A stretch of 64,000 bases of DNA. It comes from Roseobacter sp. MED193. GTDB lineage: Bacteria > Pseudomonadota > Alphaproteobacteria > Rhodobacterales > Rhodobacteraceae. The notes under the pieces were generated by a model, which saw only the letters and a list, made by a program, of their open reading frames with translations, was not told the origin of the DNA and did no database searches. Within the stretch, counting starts at the first letter, position 1. Each line of letters begins with the position of its first letter. The stretch spans positions 2,128,754 to 2,192,753 of the forward strand of contig NZ_CH902583.1 in assembly GCF_000152965.1 (NCBI RefSeq), in the 5' to 3' direction. Made by a program: the position numbers and the translations under genes. Below, in pieces: positions 35,174 through 46,504 of this stretch.

Positions 35174-36531
35174 TGACAGATGGATCTTGGGTCACGCTGA
35201 TCTCGCTTGGGGTCACCTTTTTGTTCATGCTCGGCGTGCCGGTTTTGCTGGTCATTGCCTATTGGGTGATTGGCTGCTCTTTTGTTCTGGGTTTGACGCT
35301 CGACAATATGGGTGCCGAGCTTCTGAATGTGTTTAACAAGGGTTTTGCCCTGCTGGCGATGCCGCTGTTTATCCTCACCGGCGATCTGATCAACCAATCA
35401 GGAATTGCCCGGAGATTATCGGATTTTGCCTATGCCTGTCTGGGTTGGCTGCGTGGAGGGCTTGCCATGGCAGCGCTGGGCGCTTGCGGGCTGTTTGCGG
35501 CCATTTCAGGCTCTAACTCGGCGACGACGGCGACAATTGGCTCTATGCTGCACCCTGAAATGGTCAAAGGCGGATATGATGAACGCTTTTCTGCGGCGAC
35601 CGCAGCGGCGGGTGGTACGGTGGGGATTATCATCCCGCCCTCGATCATCTTTATCGTCTATGGCTTCCTGCTGAACCTGCCAATTTCAGAGCTGTTTGTA
35701 GCCGGCATCCTGCCCGGTGCGCTGATGGTGATTGGCATGCAGCTGGCCTGCTGGGTGATCTGCCGGATCAACGGCTGGGGTCATCTGATCCCGTTGCAAA
35801 TGACCCGGGTTCTGAAAACCGCCTTTGGTGCCTGGCTTGGCTTCTTTGCCATCGGATTGGTGCTTTGGGGGATCTACACCGGCAAATTCTCCCCAACCGA
35901 GGCGGCTGGAGTCACTGTGGGCTTTTGTGTCATCGCCGGGCTGGTGAGCTATCCGCTCAACCGGATTATGGGATCGCGGAAAGATAGACCAATTTCTGAA
36001 AAGTCCTACGCCGAGATGCTCGTGGTCGAAGGCTTTACCATCCCGCAAATCCCATCGGTGGTGGTACGTTCAGCCCAGATCACAGGCATTTTGGCCCCCT
36101 TGATTGCCATTTCCGTGGTGATGCAGCAGATCCTGTCGCTGCTGGGTGCGCAGCAAACCATCGGCGATTTTGTCACCTCTATGGGCGGCTATCACGCGGT
36201 ACTCTTTACCTCGATGGTGATTGTCTTCTTCTCTGGCATGGTACTGGAAAGCCTGCCCGTGACGATCATCCTGGCGCCGATCCTCGCGCCGATTGCGGCG
36301 TCAGTGGGGATTGATCCGATCCATTTTTCGGTGATCTTCCTGGTGGGGGCCTCCATTGGGTTTATTACGCCCCCATATGGGCTCAACCTCTATGTCGCAT
36401 CTGGTGTAACGGGCGTTCCCTACTTCCGCCTGCTGCGCTATACCGTGCCCTACCTTGCGGCATTGATTAGCGTCTGGATACTGGTTGCCCTGGTGCCTGA
36501 CCTCGCACTGATCCTGCTGCCCAACAGATAG
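35173..36531 (+). CDS. TRAP transporter large permease subunit (DctM type)
   Basis: A 452-residue polytopic transporter with about 12-13 hydrophobic segments. Diagnostic blocks are FALLAMPLFILTGDLINQSGIARRL, GACGLFAAISGSNSATTATIG and GGTVGIIIPPSIIFIVYGFL near the Na+/substrate site, and SIGFITPPYGLNLYVA. It couples sodium flux to solute uptake with DctP and DctQ. The gene runs directly into an IclR regulator gene 10 bases later. The transported compound is unknown. Confidence 0.94.
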   Translation: MTDGSWVTLISLGVTFLFMLGVPVLLVIAYWVIGCSFVLGLTLDNMGAELLNVFNKGFALLAMPLFILTGDLINQSGIARRLSDFAYACLGWLRGGLAMAALGACGLFAAISGSNSATTATIGSMLHPEMVKGGYDERFSAATAAAGGTVGIIIPPSIIFIVYGFLLNLPISELFVAGILPGALMVIGMQLACWVICRINGWGHLIPLQMTRVLKTAFGAWLGFFAIGLVLWGIYTGKFSPTEAAGVTVGFCVIAGLVSYPLNRIMGSRKDRPISEKSYAEMLVVEGFTIPQIPSVVVRSAQITGILAPLIAISVVMQQILSLLGAQQTIGDFVTSMGGYHAVLFTSMVIVFFSGMVLESLPVTIILAPILAPIAASVGIDPIHFSVIFLVGASIGFITPPYGLNLYVASGVTGVPYFRLLRYTVPYLAALISVWILVALVPDLALILLPNR

Positions 36532-36541
36532 ATGTAGTCCC

Positions 36542-37336
36542 ATGCCCCACGAGCCGACCTCCGCCAAAGAGACGCAGATTCCAACCAATTTGAGATTGCT
36601 GCTGATCATCGAGGAGGTCGCGCGCCGTGGTGTTGCGATAAAACCGGCAGAGCTGGTTGAGACCCTGGGGCTGCCCAAACCCACCCTGCACAGGTTGCTG
36701 CAAACGGCGGAGGAAGAGGGGTTCTTGCAGCGCGATCTTGATGGTCGCTCCTACGGGCCCGGCTCCCGGCTGCGGTCGCTTGCGGTGAACACCATTTCTT
36801 CCGAACATCTGCGCACGGCGCGATTGACAATTCTCAGGGCGGTAGCAGAAGAAATCGGTGAGACCTGCAATCTGGCCACCCCAGATCGCGAAGGCATGAC
36901 CTATCTGGACCGGGTTGAGACCAAATGGCCTCTGCGGATCCAATTGCCAATAGGCACTCAAGTGCCGTTTCATTGTACCGCAAGCGGTAAGATGTATCTG
37001 TCGACTCTACGGCCTGCGACCCTCAACAGTGTGCTATCTGCACGTGCCCTAGAACCACAGACCCAGCGGACAATAACTGACCCCGATACCCTGCGCGCGG
37101 AATTGCAAAAGACCCGTGCGCGCGGGTATGCAACAGATGACGAGGAATTCATGACCGGAATGGCTGCAATTGCCGTGCCGATCCTGGACCCCCAAGGGCG
37201 GCTGATGGCAACATTGTCGGTCCATGCGCCGGTTCAACGACGAGGTTTGAGCCAGATCCTGGAATTTCTCGCCCCCCTGCAAAAGGCTGCAGCGCAGCTG
37301 ACTGAGCTTAATCGCGCGCAGGAAGAAAGCCGCTGA
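36542..37336 (+). CDS. IclR family transcriptional regulator
   Basis: A 264-residue regulator. Residues 15-80 form the winged helix (LLIIEEVARRGVAIKPAELV then ETLGLPKPTLHRLLQTAEEEGF), and the remainder is the IclR effector-binding domain: FHCTASGKMYLSTL, ARGYATDDEEFMTGMAAIAVPI and LSVHAPVQRRG. It directly follows dctM and probably controls the transporter and the GMC gene in response to the imported compound or its product. A ribosome binding site is weak here, consistent with coupling to dctM. Confidence 0.93.
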   Translation: MPHEPTSAKETQIPTNLRLLLIIEEVARRGVAIKPAELVETLGLPKPTLHRLLQTAEEEGFLQRDLDGRSYGPGSRLRSLAVNTISSEHLRTARLTILRAVAEEIGETCNLATPDREGMTYLDRVETKWPLRIQLPIGTQVPFHCTASGKMYLSTLRPATLNSVLSARALEPQTQRTITDPDTLRAELQKTRARGYATDDEEFMTGMAAIAVPILDPQGRLMATLSVHAPVQRRGLSQILEFLAPLQKAAAQLTELNRAQEESR

Positions 37337-37451
37337 CGAGGCTGGCGCGGGCGCCATTAGATCCATCAGCAATGGTGATGAGACGCTAACAGAAACTGTG
37401 CTTCTTCTTTTGGCATGACCTGTCATAAAGACGCGTCAGAGGAGACCCGAG

Positions 37452-38357
37452 ATGACGCAAATGCCGCGCGAGAATATCGATACACCGCAGGGGTTAGCCT
37501 TTGCCATTTCAGCCTATGTGCTCTGGGGATTTCTGCCGCTTTACATGAAACTGGTGGCGCATATTCCCGCTGCTGAGGTGGTCGCGCATCGGGTGCTTTG
37601 GTCAGTACCGGTGGCGGGGTTGCTCTTGGTGGTCTTGGGGCGCACTAAGGAGCTACGCGCTGCACTCAAGAGCCCCCGCACGTTGGGCATGGCCTGCGTC
37701 ACAGCCGCACTTATATCGGTGAATTGGGGCATTTACGTTTGGTCTATTGCCACCGGCCACGCACTGGATGCAGCTCTTGGCTATTATATCAATCCGCTAT
37801 TCAGCATTGCGCTGGGTGCCGTTTTACTGCGAGAGCGGCTGACGCCAACGCAACTGCTCGCCATTGGCCTGGCCGCAGCCGCTGTGGTGGTCCTGACCGT
37901 TGAAGCCGGGCGACTTCCCTGGGTCGCAATTGCATTGACGCTCAGCTGGGGCTTTTATGCTTTCTTCAAGAAACAGCTGCCGGTTGGTCCTAATCAGGGC
38001 TTTATGCTTGAGGTCCTGATCCTGACACCACCCGCGCTGGGCTATCTGGCCTATATGTCGGTAACGGGAGGCACCCATTTTCAGGGCGTGGATATCTGGC
38101 TGCTTATGGGCTGCGGATTGGTGACCGCGGTGCCGCTGATTGTCTATGCCAATGGGGCCAAGCTGCTCAGACTTTCGACGATCGGGATCCTGCAATATAT
38201 CGCACCGACGATGATCTTCCTGATCGCGGTTTTTGTCTTTGGAGAAGAATTTGGTCGCGCAAGGATGATCGCCTTCCCAATGATCTGGGCAGCCTTGGTG
38301 ATCTATTCAATTCCGCTGATCCGACAGTTGCGTCAAAACCCCAAGGCCCAGGCCTAG
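37452..38357 (+). CDS. rarD: EamA family permease, RarD type
   Basis: A 301-residue inner-membrane protein with ten hydrophobic segments in two EamA repeats (first AFAISAYVLWGFLPLYMKLV, last AFPMIWAALVIYSIPLI). VAHRVLWSVPVAG, SVNWGIYVWSIATGHALDAA and LGYYINPLFSIALGAVLLRERL are typical of RarD (chloramphenicol-sensitive protein), a putative drug/metabolite transporter. AGAGGAGACC precedes the ATG at 37452. The genome context gives no clear substrate. Confidence 0.88.
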   Translation: MTQMPRENIDTPQGLAFAISAYVLWGFLPLYMKLVAHIPAAEVVAHRVLWSVPVAGLLLVVLGRTKELRAALKSPRTLGMACVTAALISVNWGIYVWSIATGHALDAALGYYINPLFSIALGAVLLRERLTPTQLLAIGLAAAAVVVLTVEAGRLPWVAIALTLSWGFYAFFKKQLPVGPNQGFMLEVLILTPPALGYLAYMSVTGGTHFQGVDIWLLMGCGLVTAVPLIVYANGAKLLRLSTIGILQYIAPTMIFLIAVFVFGEEFGRARMIAFPMIWAALVIYSIPLIRQLRQNPKAQA

Positions 38358-38382
38358 AATATAGATTGGGGCATCTGGGGCG

Positions 38383-38793
38383 TCAGGTCAGGGCTTTGCG
38401 AAATTCGAGGAAACGCGCGTCAGTCATCACCCTGGCATTGATGGCATCGCGCAGGGCGCCAATGGTTTTATGTGGACGCATCACCACCTCAAAATTCTGG
38501 ATCAAACCCGCATCATTCAGGGTGATCAGATCGACACCAACAGTGTCTAACTCGCCAACTTTACATTGAAATTCCAGCGCCCAATCCTTGCCCTCACCCA
38601 TGATACGGCGATAGCGGAATTCAGAGAAGATCTGGCCGACATGCCCCAGAACAGCGGCAACCGGCGCCCGGCCAGTCCAGGTTTTCCAATAGGTGGGCGG
38701 CAGGAAGGTCACATCTTCGGCCAACAGCTCCAGGATGGCTTCTTCTTCGCCTTTGGCAACAACTTCCTGCATGCGGGTAATGGTTGGATGCAT
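38383..38793 (-). CDS. NTF2-like (SnoaL-type) protein
   Basis: A 136-residue protein starting MHPTITRMQEVVAKGEEEAI, with LLAEDVTFLPPTYWKTWTGR and ILGHVGQIFSEFRYRRIMGE. These resemble the cone-shaped alpha+beta barrel of SnoaL-like nuclear transport factor 2 superfamily proteins. Members include isomerases, hydrolases and non-catalytic binders; no catalytic residues can be assigned. GGGAGAGAG precedes the ATG at 38793. The reading frame extends upstream to 39120, but that part is antisense to the RluA gene. It lies alone on the minus strand, its stop 25 bases from that of rarD. Confidence 0.8.
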   Translation of the reverse strand: MHPTITRMQEVVAKGEEEAILELLAEDVTFLPPTYWKTWTGRAPVAAVLGHVGQIFSEFRYRRIMGEGKDWALEFQCKVGELDTVGVDLITLNDAGLIQNFEVVMRPHKTIGALRDAINARVMTDARFLEFRKALT

Positions 38794-38918
38794 GGTCTCT
38801 CTCCCTGAACGTCTTTTTTTAATTGCTAGGCTGAACTCTGCGTTTCCTCCCCCTATCACAGCAAGCGCGACGTTGCGGGAACTTGCAGGGGAGCGAAAGG
38901 CGCAGTAGGCAGGCACAC

Positions 38919-39572
38919 ATGGCAGTTTCAAGTGACTATACCCCGCCGCAGGACCCATTGGAGATCCTGCATCATGACGCCCAAATCTTGGTGGTGAACA
39001 AACCCGCGGGCCTGCTAAGTGTGCCCGGACGTGGCGAGCATCTGGCTGACTGCCTGCTGAGCCGGGTGCAAACCGCCTTTCCTGAGGCCCTGCTCGTGCA
39101 TCGACTAGACCGGGACACATCCGGGGTTATGGTCTTTGGGGTGACACCGCATGCGCAGCGGCATCTGTCGATGCAGTTTGAAAAGCGCACAACCCGCAAG
39201 GTCTATGTCGCGCGCCTTGCGGGTCATTTGGAGCCCCGTGCTGGCGAAGTAGACTTGCCGCTTATCGTGGACTGGCCTAATCGCCCCCGGCAGATGGTCT
39301 GCCATGACACTGGAAAACCCGCCCTAACGGACTTCCGCGTGGTGAAATACGGCGAGGGTGAAACCCGTGTGAGATTGACGCCAAAGACCGGTCGCACGCA
39401 TCAGCTTAGGGTGCATATGATGGCACTGGGTCATGCGATCCTCGGCGATCCGCTGTATGCCACTGGAGAGGATCGAGAGTATTCCCGGATGATGCTGCAT
39501 TCAGAGGAATTGAGGATTAAACACCCGGACACTGGTGAATCGATCAAGTTCCGCGTCAAAGCACCGTTTTAG
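38919..39572 (+). CDS. RluA family pseudouridine synthase
   Basis: A 217-residue single-domain pseudouridine synthase. ILVVNKPAGLLSVPG is the first conserved block and VHRLDRDTSGVMVFG holds the catalytic aspartate (Asp64). LTPKTGRTHQLRVHMMALGHAILGDPLY is the C-terminal RluA motif. There is no S4 domain, unlike RluC and RluD, so this is closer to the RluA type modifying 23S U746 and tRNA U32; the exact target is uncertain. The frame opens at 38883 with a further ATG. It is divergent from the NTF2-like gene. Confidence 0.92.
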   Translation: MAVSSDYTPPQDPLEILHHDAQILVVNKPAGLLSVPGRGEHLADCLLSRVQTAFPEALLVHRLDRDTSGVMVFGVTPHAQRHLSMQFEKRTTRKVYVARLAGHLEPRAGEVDLPLIVDWPNRPRQMVCHDTGKPALTDFRVVKYGEGETRVRLTPKTGRTHQLRVHMMALGHAILGDPLYATGEDREYSRMMLHSEELRIKHPDTGESIKFRVKAPF

Positions 39573-39606
39573 AAGCGGCCTCAGCTTCACCAGCAGCCCC
39601 GCCAGA

Positions 39607-40455
39607 TCAGGGCGCCACTTTCAGCCACTGCGACGGCAGAATATCAGGATTGCTGAGCTTGGGGTCGCCAAACCAGTTGGCCGGCCCTGCAACACGCTTT
39701 TGCGGATTGGCGTTCAGCCAAGCAGCCCACCAGGAAAACGAGCTATTGCCGATGATATTGTGTTTGCACAAACTCATGAGGCGCATATCCTCAAAATCGG
39801 TTTCCGGCCCGTTGAAATCCACAACCACCTTTTTGCAAGGCAGAGGGAGGTTGGCCTTAGCCCAGTCAGGATCATCTGAGAAGACATAAACAGTGGGGGC
39901 ATCTTGTGACAAACCCTCCAGAAGGCGGGTCAGTGCGGCCTCATAATAGGCTTGATCACAAAGCACATGGGCCGAAAGCGCGACATAGTCTCCGCGCCGC
40001 ACATGCAGAGAAATCGCGTTATCCTCCATGATCCGCGCCGCCATTTCGGCGTTTTGGCGATTGCTGAAGTCAGGAAAAGTAAAATCCGCTCGGATCAGAT
40101 CACTGATCTCTTCAAAGTATCTTTCACTTTGCCAATACCCATGCAGGTAGCAGCCATCTTCCCATGTTTCAAAAGCAGTATTGTAGCCCAGGCCCCGCTC
40201 GCGACGAAACCGTGGCGCCAGCCCGAGACCACGCCACAGCCCATAGCGCAAGGGTGCATGCTGCTTTAATGGGGGTAGCTTGGGGGCGGCGCTAAGGGGC
40301 AGGTCAAAGACACGCGTCAAAACCCCTTCGCCGCGCAGTTCAGCGCCGCGGCCATCCAATGCGACGCCACAGCCCAGACGATGCGCCAGGGCGCGGGCAG
40401 CCGCATATTGGAACATCTGGTTGCCAAGACGACCATGCAGACGAGAGGTGATCAT
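39607..40455 (-). CDS. Glycosyltransferase family 11-like alpha-1,2-fucosyltransferase
   Basis: A 282-residue protein with HGRLGNQMFQYAAARALAHRL at the N-terminus, CYLHGYWQSERYF in the middle, HVRRGDYV at 151-158 and NSSFSWWAAWLN near residue 245. The HxRRxDY motif and SFSWW are shared by bacterial GT11 alpha-1,2-fucosyltransferases (FutC-type), which add fucose from GDP-fucose to galactose in LPS or capsule. No GDP-fucose genes are visible in the window. The ATG at 40455 is chosen because family members start MIT/MI; the frame opens at 40503. Confidence 0.88.
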   Translation of the reverse strand: MITSRLHGRLGNQMFQYAAARALAHRLGCGVALDGRGAELRGEGVLTRVFDLPLSAAPKLPPLKQHAPLRYGLWRGLGLAPRFRRERGLGYNTAFETWEDGCYLHGYWQSERYFEEISDLIRADFTFPDFSNRQNAEMAARIMEDNAISLHVRRGDYVALSAHVLCDQAYYEAALTRLLEGLSQDAPTVYVFSDDPDWAKANLPLPCKKVVVDFNGPETDFEDMRLMSLCKHNIIGNSSFSWWAAWLNANPQKRVAGPANWFGDPKLSNPDILPSQWLKVAP

Positions 40456-40517
40456 GGCAGGCTCCTCAGCAGATACCCCGGAACTGGGCCGCGGTATCTG
40501 CACCCCATAGACAGGGA

Positions 40518-42950
<2,433 letters not shown>

Positions 42951-43133
42951 TTAACTTTCAGAGTTTATACGCAATTTGCCCCCTAATGTCACCCACACAG
43001 GGCCTTTTTCTTAGCCTGAAACAACACCCTATCGTGGGCCGCGCGCATCCCCTCAAATCCAAGACCCAGAAGCGCACAACGCATGCAATTGAGGGATCAG
43101 GCTTATCCAAGGTTTTCCCTAAAACACAGCCGA

Positions 43134-43934
43134 CTAACCCTGCGAACTGAACCGCAGGTGAAGTTCATTTGCAGCCTGCCAGTCCGCCTTGCGACGTTGA
43201 CCAGATGTGGCCTGCAACCAGTCTTTTGCTGTCTGACTCTCCAGCGTAATCAGGGCATCAATCAACGGCGTCTCCGCAATCTCTTCTGCTTTCTCTCTCA
43301 GCTCAGCCTTGCGACGGGTCAAGGCGTCAATCTGCGCTGTGAGCGCCCCCTCCAAGTGGCAGCCCAGCATGAGCTCTTGCATGTTCATCGGCGGCACGGG
43401 CGCCTGTTGCAGCCGCATCCATCGCAGGGCCAAGGCCGGTCGCAGGATATAGAAGTAGCGCTTTAGCCGCCTGCCACCGCCAGGCGCCAGCAAGCGTGTC
43501 TGCTGGCGCTCCATTAGCTGCAGATAATGCCAGGTCACCGCTCGTCGATCGAGCACCCCACCACAAAAGCTGCGTAGGGCAGAGACCGCCTCTTGGTTTG
43601 CCATATAGACGATTGGTGACTGCAACCATTCCGCAATCACGGCATTGGAATTACAGGCCAGTTTCAGCGCCTTGCCCAGCTCCCAGCCAGACAGGTCCAA
43701 CTCATCATCAATCGGGTATTCAACAACGTCTCGTTTGCCATCCAGGCGCAGATGCCAGGACACCGGTCGGCTGTAAACAAAGCGCACATCGTAATCGCTG
43801 TCTGGCGAATGAAACCCCCAGGCGCGTGACCCGGATTCCGCCGCAAACAGGATACGCAGGCCTTCCTCAGCCTCGATCTCTTTCAGCTTTGCCTGAATGA
43901 GATCCCGCATTCCGGCACTCACCGCATCAGTCAT
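43134..43934 (-). CDS. RlaP-type nucleotidyltransferase
   Basis: A 266-residue protein whose N-terminal nucleotidyltransferase core holds ESGSRAWGFHSPDSDYDVRF (residues 33-52), the GSx-DxD arrangement of the Pol beta superfamily, and a C-terminal helical region. This matches RlaP (PF10127), named for being associated with RNA ligases in repair neighbourhoods. The substrate is unknown. The start overlaps the recF stop as ATGA and the gene leads into gyrB, so it is embedded in the replication operon. No RNA ligase gene is nearby. Confidence 0.85.
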   Translation of the reverse strand: MTDAVSAGMRDLIQAKLKEIEAEEGLRILFAAESGSRAWGFHSPDSDYDVRFVYSRPVSWHLRLDGKRDVVEYPIDDELDLSGWELGKALKLACNSNAVIAEWLQSPIVYMANQEAVSALRSFCGGVLDRRAVTWHYLQLMERQQTRLLAPGGGRRLKRYFYILRPALALRWMRLQQAPVPPMNMQELMLGCHLEGALTAQIDALTRRKAELREKAEEIAETPLIDALITLESQTAKDWLQATSGQRRKADWQAANELHLRFSSQG

Positions 43935-45028
43935 CTGCTTACCACCTGTGAAATTCCTTCCATGTCTCCCACCTCCAGAACCTGGGCACGTGTGCCCAGT
44001 TCCGCAAAGAGCTCGGCCCCTGTGCCCGTCATCCAGGCCTGGGCCCCAAGCGCACAGATTTCATCATAAAGAGCCGCCCGACGTCCGGCATCCAAATGGG
44101 CCGCGACCTCGTCCAACAGCAAAATGGGCGGCGCCCCCTCGCTGGCAGTCAAAGCCCGCGCATTGGCCAGAATGAGAGAAACCAGAAGCGCCTTTTGTTC
44201 CCCTGTAGAGCATTCCTTGGCGGCAATCCCTTTGTGCACATAGGTGCCAATCAAATCACTTCGGTGCGGCCCAACGAGGCTCCGCCCAACCTTCATGTCC
44301 CGCATCCGCCCCTCTGCCAGGGCCTGCACCAGATCCGCTTCGCTCTGTGGCATCTCACCCTCAGACTGAACCAGATCCAGATGTGCGGTTGGAAATGCAG
44401 TCTCAGCCTTGTCTTGCGCCTCAATCAGCCGCTGAACAGCAGAGCATCGCGCTGTATGAATACGATGGCCAGCCGTCCCCATCTGCGCCTCAACCACCCG
44501 ATACCAGGCAGCATCACGCACCTGTTCTTTCAGCAACCTGTTACGCTCGCGCATGGCCTTTTCGTAGGTCAGCGTTGCTTCCGCGTGACTGGGATCAAAG
44601 CTCAAGGCTATTCGGTCCAGGAACCGTCGACGCCCCTCAGCGGCCTCCACCCACAAGCGGTCCATCACTGGCACCAGCCAGACCACCCGGCAGATCTGCC
44701 CCAGGGCGATCTGGTTCGAGGCCTTATTGTCGATCCGAACCTGGCGCGCCGCGCCTTCCTCGGACCAGGTTTCGATTTCATAGGCCTGATCCGGCGCCTG
44801 CAACACCGCCTTCAACTTCCAGCCCAGCCCTTCGGGACGGCGCACCATGTCGGCAGCACTGGCCCGTCGCAGCCCCCGCCCCGGCGAAAACAGTGAAACA
44901 GCTTCCAGGATATTGGTCTTACCAGCGCCATTTTTGCCATGAATGGCCACGGGGCGCCCATCCAAATGCAGTTCCGCCCGCAGATGCGAGCGGAAGTGGG
45001 ACAAAGTCAATTCAGTTAAGGCCAACAT
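43931..45028 (-). CDS. recF: DNA replication and repair protein RecF
   Basis: A 365-residue SMC-like ATPase that binds gapped DNA and loads RecA with RecOR. MLALTELTLSHFRSH is the N-terminal strand set and AIHGKNGAGKTNILEAVSLF the Walker A loop. LDEVAAHLDAGRR contains Walker B and the D-loop; FLDRIALSFDPSHA lies in the arm region. Length is normal. The stop overlaps the RlaP start as ATGA, and it follows dnaN by 45 bases. Confidence 0.97.
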   Translation of the reverse strand: MLALTELTLSHFRSHLRAELHLDGRPVAIHGKNGAGKTNILEAVSLFSPGRGLRRASAADMVRRPEGLGWKLKAVLQAPDQAYEIETWSEEGAARQVRIDNKASNQIALGQICRVVWLVPVMDRLWVEAAEGRRRFLDRIALSFDPSHAEATLTYEKAMRERNRLLKEQVRDAAWYRVVEAQMGTAGHRIHTARCSAVQRLIEAQDKAETAFPTAHLDLVQSEGEMPQSEADLVQALAEGRMRDMKVGRSLVGPHRSDLIGTYVHKGIAAKECSTGEQKALLVSLILANARALTASEGAPPILLLDEVAAHLDAGRRAALYDEICALGAQAWMTGTGAELFAELGTRAQVLEVGDMEGISQVVSR

Positions 45029-45073
45029 GAATGGGCGCGCCTTTTGCTACACGGCGCAGCCGCAAACCACCAA

Positions 45074-46195
45074 TTATACGCGCATCGGCATAACAACATA
45101 GACCGCGCTTTCATCACTGCCTTCGCGCATCAAGGTCGGATCGCCAGAGGAATTGAACATAAAGACAGCGTTTTCGCGGTCAACCTGATTGGCAATTTCC
45201 AACAGATATTTGGCGTTAAAACCGATCTCCAAACGCTCATCCGCATAGGCCACTGCCAGCTCTTCTTCAGCCGCACCGCTGTCCGGCGCATTGACCGACA
45301 GGATCAGACGATCCTCTTCCAGCTGCAGTTTCACCGCGCGCGACCGCTCGGAAGAAACAGTGGCAACACGATCCACAGCACGGGCGAACTCATCCGCATC
45401 TACTTCCAAACGACGGGTATTGCCCGCCGGAATGACCCGCGTGTAATCAGGGAATGTGCCATCAATAACCTTGGAGGTCAGGGTGATATTCGGGGTGGCG
45501 AACCGCACCTTGGTCTCAGACACCGAGACCGCAATATCCATCTCATCATCATCCAGCAACTTGCGCATCTCGCCCACGGTTTTACGCGGCACGATCACGC
45601 CTGGCATGTCCTCGGCCCCAACTGGCAGCGACGCGTCAATCCGGGCCAAACGGTGTCCATCGGTGGCCACACAGCGCAGCACCTTGCCGCCCTCCGCCGC
45701 ATCCGAGACATGCATATATACCCCATTTAGATAATAGCGGGTCTCTTCGGTGGAGATGGCAAACTTGGACTTATCAAAAAGCCGACGCAGCATGGCCGCA
45801 TTGGCGGTAAAGTTCGAATGATATTCCGAGCTCGCCATAACCGGGAAATCTTCGCGTGGCAGGGTCGCCAAGGAGAAATTCGAGCGCCCAGCCTCGACCG
45901 TCAGACGGCCTGTTGCCGCATCCGCAGTCAGTGTCACCAGAGCACCATCGGGAAGTTTGCGCACGATCTCATGCAGCGTCGTGGCGGCAACAGTTGTAGC
46001 CCCGGCGCGCTCAACCTGCGCAGGCGCCTTGTCGACCACTTCGATATCAAGATCGGTGGCACGGAACTGGGCCACGTCACCTTCGGCCTCGATCAGAACA
46101 TTGGCCAGGATCGGAATAGTATTTCTACGCTCGACCACTGATTGGGCCTGCGCAACCGCCTTCAGGAGTGTGCCGCGTTCGATGCTGATCTTCAT
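45074..46195 (-). CDS. dnaN: DNA polymerase III beta sliding clamp
   Basis: A 373-residue ring-forming processivity factor, the usual length. MKISIERGTLLKAVAQAQSVV then VERRNTIPILANV at the start and the C-terminal PTLMREGSDESAVYVVMPMRV are diagnostic. Three-fold repeated clamp domains are apparent, with ARIDASLPVGAEDMPGVIVP in the middle of the protein. AGAGGAAAG precedes the ATG. It begins the recF-RlaP-gyrB transcription unit, after a terminator at the end of dnaA. Confidence 0.98.
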   Translation of the reverse strand: MKISIERGTLLKAVAQAQSVVERRNTIPILANVLIEAEGDVAQFRATDLDIEVVDKAPAQVERAGATTVAATTLHEIVRKLPDGALVTLTADAATGRLTVEAGRSNFSLATLPREDFPVMASSEYHSNFTANAAMLRRLFDKSKFAISTEETRYYLNGVYMHVSDAAEGGKVLRCVATDGHRLARIDASLPVGAEDMPGVIVPRKTVGEMRKLLDDDEMDIAVSVSETKVRFATPNITLTSKVIDGTFPDYTRVIPAGNTRRLEVDADEFARAVDRVATVSSERSRAVKLQLEEDRLILSVNAPDSGAAEEELAVAYADERLEIGFNAKYLLEIANQVDRENAVFMFNSSGDPTLMREGSDESAVYVVMPMRV

Positions 46196-46504
46196 GTCGC
46201 TTTCCTCTTCGTCGCGCCCGTTCTGTCAGAGTTGCCGTGCCATAACTGAGGGCTGCTGCCCAGCCAATGAAAAAGCAATACTCGGGACCAGCAAAGTAGC
46301 GGTTTGCCCCTCATGCACAAGGCTTTTTATTGAGTTTTCCAGGGGAATCCCAGTAGCGTCAAGAGGCCAGATCCCACAACAGCGTCAAACCCGCCCAATC
46401 GTTGCCAGGGAACCAGACGATCACCGCCCAGCCCCGCAAATAGCCAAAAAAAACGGCCCTGGAAATCCAGGGCCGTATACAATCAATGCGACAGTGGTGC
46501 CGGA
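46196..46504. other. Spacer between dnaA and dnaN
   Basis: Apart from the dnaA terminator at 46445-46476, no gene or clear regulatory motif is seen in these 309 bases. The dnaN promoter must lie between the terminator and 46196. Confidence 0.5.
46445..46476 (-). terminator. Rho-independent terminator of dnaA
   Basis: Perfect 10-bp stem with ACGGCCCTGG at 46453-46462 and CCAGGGCCGT at 46467-46476 and a four-base loop; on the minus strand it is followed by eight T residues. It lies 28 bases after the dnaA stop, so dnaN is probably a separate transcription unit. Confidence 0.95.
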
